The notes under the pieces were generated by a model. It ran no database searches. It saw only the letters and a list, made by a program, of their open reading frames with translations, and was not told the DNA's origin. This document shows, in pieces, positions 45,898-56,991 of a stretch of DNA of 64,000 nt. Source of the DNA: Platerodrilus igneus (taxonomy: Eukaryota > Arthropoda > Insecta > Coleoptera > Lycidae); contig JARFIW010001319.1 in assembly GCA_036346225.1 (NCBI GenBank), positions 516,501 through 580,500 of the forward strand. Direction: 5' to 3'. Made by a program: the position numbers and the translations under genes. Numbering within the stretch: the first letter of the stretch is position 1; each line of letters starts with the position of its first letter.

Positions 45898-47235
45898 ATG
45901 GTGGTCCACCGCGATGAGGAGCCGCTGCCTAAAAGGAAGAGGGGTGGTCGGTCGGAGTCTGCTAGGTCGGAGGCTGAGGGCGCTGTTGGGGGGAAACAGC
46001 TGAAGGTAGTGCTTAAGGATGTCATGTTAGAGACGCAGGAGGAGGTAGAGGAGTCGGGGCCTCCCGTGGTGGTTGCGGCGCCAGAATTGCCCTCTACTTC
46101 GAGAGCCCAGCGCACGATGTCGACTAGCAGCAACGTTAGCGTTGATGCTAGCGACCTCGATGAGCTGGAGCTCTTGAAGTTCAGGGTGAGAAAAGCGCAC
46201 GCTGCCGTCTATGGGAAGGTGCCGACGACCTCCGCCACTATCGTCGTGGAAGACAGGAAGATGGTTCGGTACGCCGTGGATGATATCCGCGACGTTACGA
46301 ACCAAGTTATAAGCATGGTTAGGGCGCTTCGTCTTTGCTTAGATAGTCCTGGGAGAACTGGTGTTGTCGGGGGAAATCCAGCGGTTGTAGCTTCCGTTTC
46401 AGGGCAGCAGTGTTCCCGGGGCCAGGAGGTGCCGATGCCGCGGAAGGCGTCGTATGCTGCAGTTGCTGCAGGTGCAACGCCTACCTTTGCAGTTAGGCTC
46501 GACGCCAGGCCAGGGGAGAAAGATGACGTCATGTCGACCCTGAAGAAGAAGGTCGATCCCGCTCGCGATGGTTTTGTTGTGGTCGGAGCTCGTAGGACTC
46601 GCAGGGGCGGTGTAGTAGTCGAGTGTGCAGGCCGAGAAGATGCGAAGAAATTGCAGTCGAAGGTCGGCGGTCACTGCAAAGAGCTCGTAGCGAAGACCAT
46701 CGAGAAGAAACGACCACGGGTCGTTCTTCCGGGGGTCGAAGCGGTGATGAAGGCGGAAGAGCTGGTGCGGTTGATCGCAAGCCAGAATCCCCGCTTTGGC
46801 GATTTGAAGATCGAAGACCACGTGAGGGAGAAATTTAGGTTTGGCGGAAAGGGCCCTAGGGATCCCATCGTCAACGTAGTCTTCGAAGTGACCCCCACAC
46901 TTCGGAGACGTATATTAGCTGATGCTATAAACCTCAGGTGGCAAAGTCTGGGCCCGGGACCACTTCTCGATCACCCAGTGCTACAGGTGCTACGAGTACG
47001 GCCATCGATGGAGTGCATGGAGAAGGTACAGTGGTGCGGTAACTGTGCCGAAGTCGGACACAAGTTCAAGAATTGCCGGAGGGCAGTCCCCTGCTGTGTG
47101 GTTTGCGCTAGGGCAAACGACAGAACTGGCGGTGGCGCGAAGGTCGATACGCGCCACGACGCCAAGTCGAGTAGATGCCCCACGATTCTGAGATTGAAGA
47201 ACGTAATCACACGGAACATTGATTATGGACCGTGA
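45898..47235 (+). CDS. LINE 1 ORF1, gag-like RNA-binding protein
   Basis: An intact 445-residue frame from the first ATG (GGCATGGTG at 45898; the frame is open upstream but has no earlier ATG). The N-terminus is basic (LPKRKRGGRSE, a likely nuclear signal), then acidic and Ser/Thr-rich. The middle resembles the RNA-recognition-like region of R1-group ORF1 proteins (VVARRTRRGGVVVECAGRE is close to the usual order). The C-terminus has Cys-His knuckles: CGNCAEVGHKFKNC, then CCVVC with a spaced His and Cys up to RHDAKSSRC. It ends IDYGP. Such proteins coat the element RNA and guide the complex to the target. The stop overlaps the ORF2 start by 11 bases. Confidence 0.9.
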   Translation: MVVHRDEEPLPKRKRGGRSESARSEAEGAVGGKQLKVVLKDVMLETQEEVEESGPPVVVAAPELPSTSRAQRTMSTSSNVSVDASDLDELELLKFRVRKAHAAVYGKVPTTSATIVVEDRKMVRYAVDDIRDVTNQVISMVRALRLCLDSPGRTGVVGGNPAVVASVSGQQCSRGQEVPMPRKASYAAVAAGATPTFAVRLDARPGEKDDVMSTLKKKVDPARDGFVVVGARRTRRGGVVVECAGREDAKKLQSKVGGHCKELVAKTIEKKRPRVVLPGVEAVMKAEELVRLIASQNPRFGDLKIEDHVREKFRFGGKGPRDPIVNVVFEVTPTLRRRILADAINLRWQSLGPGPLLDHPVLQVLRVRPSMECMEKVQWCGNCAEVGHKFKNCRRAVPCCVVCARANDRTGGGAKVDTRHDAKSSRCPTILRLKNVITRNIDYGP

Positions 47236-50200
47236 AGAAAAAGAAAGATTTAAAAGAAGCAAGAAGATTAAATTCGCGCAATTAAATCTCGGGAAAGCAA
47301 AAGGGGCAACAAATAACTTCGTAAAGTTATTCTCCGAAAATAATATCGACATCGGGCTTATACAGGAACCGCACCTGTATAGCCATAAAATAACAAGTTT
47401 TGGGAGGGAAGTTACCGTATTAAACACGGATTGCGAACGACCGCGTAGCGGAATAATAATTAAAAATGGGACGTGCGTCGGAATAGTTCTAAATAATTTA
47501 TCCAACGAATTTTTAACGACGGTCGAAATCAAAACAGGGCTAAATACATTTTACGTGATCAGCGCGTATCTTCCGCCGGTCGATTCCCGGCGGGAAAATC
47601 CTCAAACTGAGGACTTAGTAAACCAAGTCGAAGACATTTTGCGCAAAATCGGTAGGAATAAAAATTTAATCATCGGGGGAGATTTTAATGCTAAATCGCC
47701 ACTATGGGGTAACCCCATCGAAGACCATAGGGGCTCGCAGGTTGTTGATCTTTTAACCGAGTGGGATCTTAGTGTGATAAACACTAATGATTCACCTACG
47801 TTCGAGGGGCATAGAGGCAGCAGTTTTATAGATATTACTGCAGCCTCGCACGAGATGCTAGGAATCATTTGTAATTGGAAATTAAGGTCGGACGAGGAAA
47901 CGCTCTCTGACCATAAATTAATAACATGGGACGTTGAAATCAAAACAAGCGCAAACGAGCAGCTAACTATATTTCCGCGGTTCTGTAATAAAAACGCAAA
48001 TTGGGAGCGGTTTAAAGAAAAATTTGGCGAAAGTATCCCTGCGCTCGAAAATGAGCTATTTAACTGCCGAGAGGCAGACGAAATAGAAACTCTCGCGAAA
48101 AAATTAAACGACGCGATGGTAGACGCGTCGTCGTACTCCATGCCGCGAAAGAAAGCATTTAAAGATAGCGTACCCTAGTGGACACGGGAATTAACCGCTA
48201 AGCGGGCAGAAACGCGTAACCTAAGGCGCCGCTATCAACGCGCCTCGGGAGATATAAGAGAACAACGGAGAATAGAATATAATCAAAGTTACCGCGAATA
48301 TAAAATATTAATAGAAGAAACCCGAACGAATAAATTTAAAGAATTTTGCACGCGAAACTCAGAGAAGGAACCATGGGGAACCGCATACCGCGTAATTAGA
48401 AGAAAACAATAAAAAATCGCGCTCGGTAATATAAAGAAAACAAATGTCGAATACACGGATGGTTTTAAAACCACTGCGGAATATTTATTAGAAAAATTCT
48501 TCCCTTCGGATAAACCTGAGGAGGATGAAGAGTCGCACAATTTAGTTCGTCGGGAAGCTGCAGAGGCGCAAGGAACAGGTGCCGATAAGGCAATCCTAGT
48601 TCACGAGGTTGTCAGCGCTCTTAGGAGGATGAACCCTAAGAAGGCGCCGGGGCATGACGGAATCGCCTCAGACGCAGCTCTGGAGGCGTGCCTGTTAGCC
48701 CCGTGTCTTTGCCGGGTTGTTTAATCTTTGCTTAGAGAGGGGCGTATTTCCGCGTTGCTGAAAAATTCAAAACGTAAAATTTATCCCGAACCCAAAAAGG
48801 CGGATGCGTCAGACCCGGGCAGCTATCGTCCAATTAGCTTGCTACCGGTGCTGGGGAAAGCTTTAGATCGCGTTATGACTACGAGAGTTGAGCACTTAGT
48901 GCGAGACAGCGGCGGTTTTAATAAACGACAGTTCGGTTTTATGGAGGGAAAGTCAACTATCGACGCATTAGAGTTCGGTGTTGGTGAAATTAAGCAGGCG
49001 AGAGATGCTAAAGAGTACTGTGTCGTTGTTGCCTTGGACATTTCAGGAGCATTTGATGCTGCCTGGTGGCCATTAATCGTTAGCGAGTTAGATCGTAGGG
49101 GTTGTTCGCGGAACTTGATGTCTTTAGTCAAGAGTTATTTCTCGGGACGATTGGCACAGGTTGAAATACCGGGTGAAGTTTTGTCGCGCGAGGTGGAAAA
49201 GGGGATGCCCGGAGGGGTCATGCTCTGGTCCCATATTTTGGAAATTGTTATACGAAAGCATCTTTAGGGTCAAATTACCCACAGGATGTTCAATTGTCGG
49301 GTTTGCGGACGATACGCTTCTAATTATCAAACCGCGATTATTAATGGATATGCGTACAAAACCAAACGAGGCTCTGAATAAATTACACAAATGGTCACAG
49401 AACGTAAAATTAAAATTTAACACGTCGAAGTCGGAAGCGCTTTATTTCGGTACAAAACCGGGACAGCGGCCTCCTAGGCTAGAGCTAGGAGGGGAGAAAA
49501 TACCGTTCAAGGAAGCTATTACATACCTCGGGGTAAAAATTGACGATAAGTTAAATTGAAAAGCTCATGTGCAGTACGTCAAAAGCAAAGGAAGCGAAAT
49601 ATCAAATAAAATGAAGGCGGCGGCAAAAATAAACTGGGGTTTCAGGGGCGAATCGCTGAGGACGGTCTATGCCGGAGCAATTGAGCCGGCAATGCTGTAC
49701 GCAGCATCCGTATGGGCGGAAGGTTGTAAAGTCCAGGAGATGCGTCAATTAACGAGCGTGCAACGTATAACCGCGGTAAAGGCGGCGAGGGCATACAGGA
49801 TCACCTCCACGGAGGCGGTCCTGGTGATCAGTAGGACTCTACCTATCGAATATGTCGTTAGGGAGATTAGAGATAGGAGACTTATAGATATAGGAAAAGG
49901 GCGTGAAATTATCGAAGATATTAATCTTGGTAATAGGGACGTTGCAAGAAAGATCGTGGTATCAGAGTTCGGGCACCCGGCCGATATTAGAGGAATCGAG
50001 TTTGTCGAAGGTGATCGGGACGCGACGGGTATCAGAATTTACACGGACGGTTCACGTATGGTTGACGGGCAAGCAGGCGCGGCGTTTGTCGTGTTTAAGC
50101 AGGAAAAGGAGGTGTTTCGGTTTCAAACCAAACTCGAGAACTGAAGCACTATCTTCCAGTGCGAATTGGTAGCCATACGAAAGGCTATCGATTACGTAAT

Positions 50201-50955
50201 AAATCACACGGGCAGAGACGATTATTATATAATCAGCGCTGACGGCATTAACTAACATGAACACCTCGACAGACCTCCAGGCGGACGTCTGGAAAATAGC
50301 GCATACAGCGCTCGAGTTTCGACGATTAAAGTTCTGTTGGGTTAGGTCGCACGATGGTAACGTAGGAAATGATAGGGCTGACGAATTAGCTAAAGAGGCC
50401 GCGACGGGCGACTTTCGGATATCACATTCGTCGATACCGAGGTCTTTAATTAAGAAAGCTGCGCGAAAATCAATTCGACAATGGAAGAGGTGGAACAACG
50501 CTGCCACGGGCAGGTTGACCCACAAATTCATACCGAGCATAGAAGCCAGAGGTAAGATCGAGGTTAAGCTCGATCACAAAATGGTGCAGTTGACAACAGG
50601 GCACGGCGCCCTGATGGCGTATTTACAAAGGTTCGGTTTAACCAACAGCGACCGCTGCGAATGCGGCGAGGGAGCGGAGAGCGCAGAGCACGTGCTCTTT
50701 GACTGCCTGCTTGAGACGGGAAATCGAGGGTTGGCTGATAGCAAATTAGCTATCCTAGGTCTGGCATGGCCAAAGAGCCTAGAAGAAGTCGGGGAAGTGG
50801 TTAACCAGAAGGCGTTCTGGACAGCCTTAAAAGAATTCGCGGGAAGGGTCACGAGATTAGACAGTGACAACCGTGTGTTGGGGTTGGTGGGAGGATTGAA
50901 AATTTTTAGATTGGCTTGGCGATTGGATACGAGCATTGAAATAACCAAAACCTGA
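47225..50955 (+). pseudogene. LINE 1 ORF2: endonuclease, reverse transcriptase, RNase H; multiply broken
   Basis: From ATG 47225 the endonuclease runs to about 47960 with all catalytic words: KFAQLNLGKAKG, IGLIQEPHLYS, IIGGDFNAKSPLWG, SSFIDITAAS and LSDHKLITWD. Stops follow at 48176 (TAG) and 48410 (TAA), with a frame change near 48715. The transcriptase (48728-49559) has PGSYRPISLLPVLGKALDR, VVVALDISGAFDAAWW, KGCPEGSCSGP (Gln changed to Glu, after a frame change near 49200) and FADDTLLII. A TGA at 49557 replaces Trp. RNase H (about 50030-50420) starts RIYTDGS, with a stop at 50142. It continues with QCELVAI in a shifted frame, then VRSHDGNVGNDRADELAKEA. A C-terminal CECGEGAESAEHVLFDC ends the protein. 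It nicks the target and reverse-transcribes in place. Confidence 0.9.
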
Positions 50956-52195
50956 TTAAAAAAATTATAAAAAAAAAACATGATAATTATACCCAAATGT
51001 CCAATATGCACGAGAAACCCCCACACCATTAATACAATCACTGCCTATCTTCATAATGCGGAAAATCGGGAATAAATAATAACAAATAAACAATAACAAA
51101 TAAATCAGAAACCCTCATTAAATTAAATCAATAAAATAAACAAAGATAATAAAATAGAGTGAAACCGCGCATCCCCCCAGGACTTGAAAGTGAAGTGATA
51201 GTGATAGTGATTGTGATCCCCCCCAGAACATTTAGTGCATACCCACCAGGACTTTAGCAGTGCACCCCATCTTCCCCTTAGAACTAAGTTACAGTTAGAT
51301 GTAGGCAGACGACCAGATCTTCGGATGCTGGAGAATTTTATTATCGAGGTAAGACTTAAATTGTGGCGGCTGTACTCGCACAAGCATTGATTTACATTAA
51401 TTAGTAGTTTTTGAAATAATTTAACAAGCACGTTTTGTGTGTAATGGCGCTAGCCGACATAATGCTTGTGCGAGTGCACCCTAATAAATAGGGTGATGCT
51501 TTTGCTATTTTGTGCACTGCTATATGCTTAACGCTTATTAAACATTTATTTATATATTTATATAATTATATTTATTTATATTTTATATTTACATTTTATA
51601 TTTAGTAGCATGTATTGTAGTATTTTGTGGCATATTTGTTTTGTTTGACGTTCTGTCGCCATTTTGGTTGCAGTATATATTTGGGAAGAAAGAGTATAGA
51701 ATTGTGAAGATTGTAATCATAATATAAATCAGTTAGGGAATGATAGGAAAAGCTAGGGATGGATTTAAATTAGTTAGCTAGATTTGGATAGTTTTAAGAC
51801 GACCCTTCAGGTCGCACTGGTAAGCAGAGCCGGCGTCTGCTATCCGGTATTACGGATCCCTCCCCCTCTCATTTTTGCTTGTTGATCGGGTACACTCGAA
51901 AGTCAGCGCTAGGGATACCATTATTTGTAACCCTGTTTTTAGTTTTTGTTTTGTTTTTGTTCCAGTTTTTGTCAGATTTTTAGGTTTGTTAGATTGTTAG
52001 AGTTTGTTAGGTTTGTTAGATTTTTAGGTTTGTTAGATTTTTATTTAGTTTTTATTTAGGGTGGATTAACTATGAAGTTAGAATGAATTAGAAGCACAAT
52101 TATTTTCGCGTTTAAACCCAATGTAGTACCTCCGGGTGGAGCATTGGGGACGTGGATGCAAGTATAGCAGCCGTTATTCAAATTATAATATCCTA
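50956..52195 (+). other. 3'UTR of LINE 1 with terminal UNCG hairpin
   Basis: About 1.2 kb, AT-rich, with no poly(A) tail. It includes blocks shared with the remnant at 34846-35330 (AGATTTGGATAGTTTTAAG, ATCCGGTATTACGGATCC, ATACCATTATT). The 30-base hairpin at 52118-52147 has outer stem CCAATG/CATTGG, internal loop TAG/GAG, inner stem TACC/GGTG and loop TCCG. It is followed by GGACGTGGATGCAAGTATAG and the 3' junction at 52195. Confidence 0.85.
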
Positions 52196-52405
52196 CTAAA
52201 CCGACTTAGTTGATTTAAGCGACTTTATCGAATTAACCTACTTTCCCGTCTTGAACGACTAACCGGCTTAACCAATTTAGCCGACTTAACCGTCTTAATC
52301 GGCTAGGCCTACGTCACCGACCTGAACGGCTTGACCGACGTAATCGGCGTTACCGACTTAGCCGGTTTAAGCGACTTAGCCAACTTATTCTAATTAACCG
52401 ACTTA
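52196..52405 (+). repeat. 9 bp satellite, block between the two LINEs
   Basis: It resumes the same array. Its sequence is colinear with 59385-59620 of the big array (TTAGTTGATTTAAGCGACTT, TATCGAATTAACCTACTTT, AATCGGCGTTACCGACTTAG). This shows it belongs to a fixed position in the higher-order repeat. Confidence 0.95.
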
Positions 52406-52560
52406 AGCACAAAAGGGCAGACTGTCCCAAGCACGGACAACACTCAGTTTGCATACCATGCTTAAAACGTAACAAAAAGTGCGCTTCTAACCCTAAAGAT
52501 TGCCCAACCCACAAAATGTTAATAGACAGACTCATACAAAAAACCGACTATGGACAGTAA
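52405..52560 (+). pseudogene. LINE 2 ORF1 C-terminal remnant (zinc knuckles)
   Basis: About 50 codons open from the 5' truncation point. They encode CPKHGQHSVCIPC, then KKCASNPKDCPTHK and a terminal RLIQKTDYGQ before TAA at 52558. The Cys/His spacing and the final DYG-x match the end of LINE 1 ORF1, which supports homology. The first nine tenths are missing. Its stop overlaps the ORF2 ATG (52550) by 11 bases. Confidence 0.85.
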
Positions 52561-55500
52561 ACCTAACCAAACTAATCACAAACAACCCTCACAAATTCAA
52601 AGGAACAAAGCAAGGGCAATCACATATCGACAACATCTTCAACAAACAATACAAGAGAACATGCACACAGACAAAATAGTAACCCACCCACAAACGGAAT
52701 ACGAACCTACACTCACACATTCACACAAACACAAATCACAACCAGAATGCAGCATACATACCTATTACACCTAATGCACGACAGAAAGATCAGAATTGGC
52801 CAAATAAATGCCATGCACTGTGCAACTGTAATGAAAGAGCTTAAACAACTAGCTGAAACCTTACGACTACATGCACTTTTTATACAGGAACCTTATCTGG
52901 CGCATGGGAAGATTCCAAGCATTCCAATCAGGGCAAGACAAATACATACAGGTAGAAACCCACAAACGGCAGTGGTCATTTTTGATCCCACATTGACAAT
53001 CCAACGATACAGCGGAGAACACTGCACATGTCTGGAGGTCTCAAATGGTCGGATTAGAAAGTGGATCTTGGTAACAAGCTACTTCCAGTACAGACTGGAT
53101 CCCCAGCCGTACATAAACAACATACGCAACATATTACACACTTACAATAACAAACCAATAGTTATTATGGCAGACGTAAATGGAAAATCTCCGATGTGGC
53201 ACAGTTCCGTCACGGACGAACGCGGAGAACAAGTCGAAAACTTGATTAACAAACTACAACTCGAAGTAATCAACGTTCCTAATAACCCTTCCACATACAA
53301 CACCCATGCAGGAACAGGAACAAACATAGACGTTACACTGACAAATGGGCTGGCGTACAACTACATACAAGACTGGTAGGTATTAGAACACCAAACCGTT
53401 AGTGACCACAACCTAATCACGTTCAACATTGACATGACAACCAGGCAATTTGACACACCACAAAACTTCACCAATGTACAACGATACAAAATACGAAATG
53501 CAAATTGGAACAAACTGAGGGACACATTTGTACCCCCACATGATATAACATCAAATGAAAACGTTCACGAGTATACAAAACACAATTAGACGCACAATGG
53601 AGCAAGTGCTCCCAAAACAACGGAAAACACGACACACAAAGACAAGTCAATGGACAAGACGCTTACAAAACCTATAAAAGGAAACACAGCAAGCGAGAAA
53701 AAGCTACCAAAACTCCCTAACACCTGCCGAGAGAGCATACCACCTAACAAATTATCGACAATTAAAAGACATATACCAAAAAGAACTGACTGACATGAAA
53801 AGGAAATCATGGGAATTATTCGTGGAAAGACACTTACAAACTGACGTCTGGGGAATACCCTATAAAATCACTCAGGGTAAAATCAAACCACTGATGACTT
53901 ATTCAACTTTAATAAAACAAGACGGTACATACACAAAAGACTGGGGTGAAACTGCGACACTGCTATTACAAACACTTTTGCCCGATGACAATGTTCAAGA
54001 CGACACTAACGAAAAACGACTCAGACGACAAGGAGTAATTGACAAAAACCACATAGGTAACTGACCATGGAACAGACAAGACGACAACTTAGATCCTTTC
54101 ACAGAAGACGAAGTGAGATACGCACTATGCCAATCGAAGAGCAGGAAAGCACCGGACCGGAGGGAATTCTTGCGGAGATTGGCATAGCGCTACAAGATAA
54201 GTTAACACCGACGCTAACAGCACTGTACAATGAATGCATACGACAAGCTGTTTTTCCGAACATCTGGAAACAGGCGAATATCGTGATTATCCCTAAAGGG
54301 AAAGGTAAAGACCCCAAACAACCAGGTTCTTACCGACCCATTTGCCTTTTGAACAGGCTAGGAAAAAACGTATGAAAAACTATTATGTAAACGAATGCAG
54401 GACCACAGACAAATCACAGGAGTACATCCAAGACAATACGGCTTTACAGAAAACAAATCAACCGAGGACGCCATAAACCAAGCAATACAAACCATCAAGC
54501 AATCACACAAAAAATACGTCCTATTGATATTAGTGGAAATAGAAGGCGCATTTAATAACCTTTGGTAGCCTTCACTCTTTACAAGACTTACGACCATAAA
54601 CTGCCCACCACAACTATACCACTCTTTCAGGAGCTACTGCAGGGACAGGTATGTAACCCTACAAGGCACGGAGAGCATTACCAAACATATAAATAAAGGT
54701 TGCCCGCAGGGGTCCATATGCGGGCCCCTATTTTGGAATATTGTAATGGATGAACTCCAGGAAAAGCTGGACACCGTTGACGAAGTGTTGTCGACGATTG
54801 CATACGCCGACGACATCTTGCTGGTGGTTGAAGGCAATTCCAGAAGAGAAATCGAACGTAAAGCTAACATCGCCCTTACCCACACACAAAGTTGGTGCAA
54901 AACCAACAAAATGATCATAACACCACAAAAAACTACATACCTTGTGATGAAGGATACCCTGGCAAGGGACCCCACCATCAAACTAGATAGTGTAAATATA
55001 AGTAGAACACAAAACACAAAATATCTGGGCTTAACATTAGACGAAAAACAGAATTACTCTGCACATATAAACACCGTCTGTGCAAGTGCAACTTCTGCAA
55101 TGCAGAACATTGCAACGCTAGCCCAAAGGACTTATAAGATACCACTTAATTGCGTAAGGCTATATCTCAACAGTGTGCTCGGTGCTATGGTATCATACGC
55201 CGCGAGCACGTGGGGACATCGCCTTAACACAATCAAACCTAGACAAAAAAATTAACAGTACACAACGAAGTGTTTTACTGCGACTGACAGAAGCTTATGG
55301 GACTACCGCACATGATGCACTTCATGTACTGGTGGGAACTATGCCCTTGGACCTAGTAGTGAAACAGCGAGCTGCAATATACAATCTTTCACACAATGAC
55401 AACCAACAACTACAACGCATCTTAAACACAAACCAACTGGCCACGACAAAGACGGAAATAAAGAACTACATACTTGCAGAATGGCAGACAAGATGGGATC

Positions 55501-55859
55501 AAAGCACAACCGGTAGAAGGGTATACGCTATGATCCCAAATATTAAAGACCGCCTAAAAGCCAAATACCTGGTGCCCAGTCGATTTATTCATTACCTTAC
55601 TGGCCACGAACCCTATCCAACATACAGAGAACGCATGAACTTAGTTGACAACAACATATGCACGTGCGGAGAAATAGGAACACCGGAACATATAGTATTC
55701 GAGTGTAATGACTTACAACCGTACCTCTACGCACATAGACAAACATTATTAAACAAGACCCTACACCAGATGATTTGGAATGAAAACCTCTTTCCACACT
55801 TAAATGCACTCACACAAAAAACCACGGCACTCATCCACCAACGTTATCTTGACGGATAA
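52550..55859 (+). pseudogene. LINE 2 ORF2: endonuclease and reverse transcriptase, broken
   Basis: It starts at ATG 52550 and shifts frame near 52745. The endonuclease spans 52747-53430: RIGQINAMHC, ALFIQEPYLAHG, IVIMADVNGKSPMW, NIDVTLTNG, a stop at 53377, then VSDHNLITF. Linker frames are broken. 53795-54064 has KSWELFVERHLQTDVWGIPYK. The transcriptase continues from 54067: SRKAPGPEGI and PGSYRPICLLNRLGK, then in other frames YGFTENKSTEDAI, LVEIEGAFNNLW, GCPQGSICGPLFWN and TIAYADDILLV. In LVEIEGAF the catalytic Asp is Glu. The C-terminus at 55173-55859 has ICTCGEIGTPEHIVFEC, the R1-group Cys/His motif. No RNase H is seen between transcriptase and C-terminus. Confidence 0.88.
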
Positions 55860-56331
55860 AAGACACAAACAAAACTACCCGGACAGAGACATAAAAGTAC
55901 CACCTCTCCTTGGACCGAGGCTCTGCCCCGGAGACCGGAGACCAATCTCCTGGAATTCCAAGAGCTCTGCTCTTGACGACCAGAAGCAACAAGATCAAAC
56001 CATTAACCCGACTTTGAAACGATATGTAGAATTTGCATGCTTCTACATATTAGCAACCCTGTCTCTCACAAATAATAACCCACAGTAGTAGTATAAGTTA
56101 ATTTTAAGTAGTAGAATAGGGAATTTCTTTTCTTTTTAACAAACGCTAAATTTTAAGAACTTTCACATACCCGAGGCAAACAATACAGCAAACAAATCCT
56201 TTCCTCTGAAAGAACCTAATTTTTTATTTATGTAATAGTATAAGTTCAAACATGTACAAAATTATACTAATTCAATCCAACCTTTTAGTAACCTGGGCAA
56301 ACATAAACACAAATTAACATTTCAAACACAC

Positions 56332-56418
<87 letters not shown>

Positions 56419-56991
56419 CACACACACACACAAAACACCTCTTATGTACTGTGCAAACATAAAACACTTTTCACACACTACATTGCCTTTTCAACATCTG
56501 GATTTCCGACTGCCGGTGGTCCAGACTGATAAGGCAACATCCGTCGAGCGTTCCTCTTTGAATATTGGGATATCCGGCTTCCGATGTTCCTGGTCCTAAA
56601 GGGGGAACGTAACACGAATATCAACATCACACACAACACACATACACACAACTCTCTCTCTCACACACACACATGCACACACACACAAACACACACACAC
56701 ACACCTAAACACACACTTCCATTGCCTTCAACATCTGGATTTCCGGCTGCTGATGGTCCGGACTGACAAGGCAATGTCCGTTGTGCGTTCTTTCTTGACG
56801 ACTGGGATATCCGGCTGCCGATGGTTCTGGTCCTAGAGGGGGAACTTAACACGGACCAACATCACACACAACACACATACACACAACCATCCCTCACACA
56901 TAACACATGATGGTTACTTTCTGTGGGGAAGCCAGGTCTGCTTAAATTTCAGGTAGTAGACTACTGAAACGTTGGAACAAATAAATAAATA
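55860..56991 (+). other. 3'UTR of LINE 2 with (CA)n and an internal 239 bp duplication
   Basis: A long (CA)n run lies at about 56335-56431, then two copies of a block that starts CATTGCCTT..CAACATCTGG (56481-56650 and 56719-56890, offset about 239 bases). Each copy contains ATATCCGGCTKCCGATG, GGTCCTARAGGGGGAAC and trailing CA repeats. The 3' end reads GAAACGTTGGAACAAATAAA, TAAATAAAT and then satellite. Confidence 0.85.
56335..56431. repeat. (CA)n microsatellite
   Basis: About 47 CA dinucleotides, almost uninterrupted, inside the LINE 2 3'UTR. Confidence 0.97.

Larger units (their letters stand above)
44841..52195 (+). mobile_element. R1-group non-LTR retrotransposon, near full length, inserted in the satellite (LINE 1)
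   Basis: A 7.35 kb element with leader (44841-45897), ORF1 (45898-47235), ORF2 (47225-50955, broken) and 3'UTR (50956-52195). It is flanked by the target duplication CTAAACCACTTA (44829-44840) and CTAAACCGACTTA (52196-52208), so the host sequence is the 9 bp satellite on both sides. ORF2 contains an apurinic-type endonuclease, a reverse transcriptase, an RNase H and a Cys-rich C-terminus, placing it in the I/R1/LOA group. The element's GC content is well above the surroundings in ORF1. Confidence 0.93.
52406..56991 (+). mobile_element. Second R1-group LINE, 5'-truncated, inserted in the satellite (LINE 2)
   Basis: A 4.6 kb element starting inside the ORF1 zinc knuckles and ending with an (AAAT)n tail. 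The target duplication AATTAACCGACTTA lies at 52392-52405 and 56992-57005, in the satellite on both sides. It has the same orientation as LINE 1 and the same ORF1/ORF2 junction, but clearly different sequence and no recognisable RNase H. It is a different family within the group. ORF2 is decayed. Confidence 0.92.

Noticed and set aside
46027..46898. Open frames on the minus strand and other frames within LINE 1 ORF1
   Set aside because: GC-rich shadow frames of ORF1. None has domain features.
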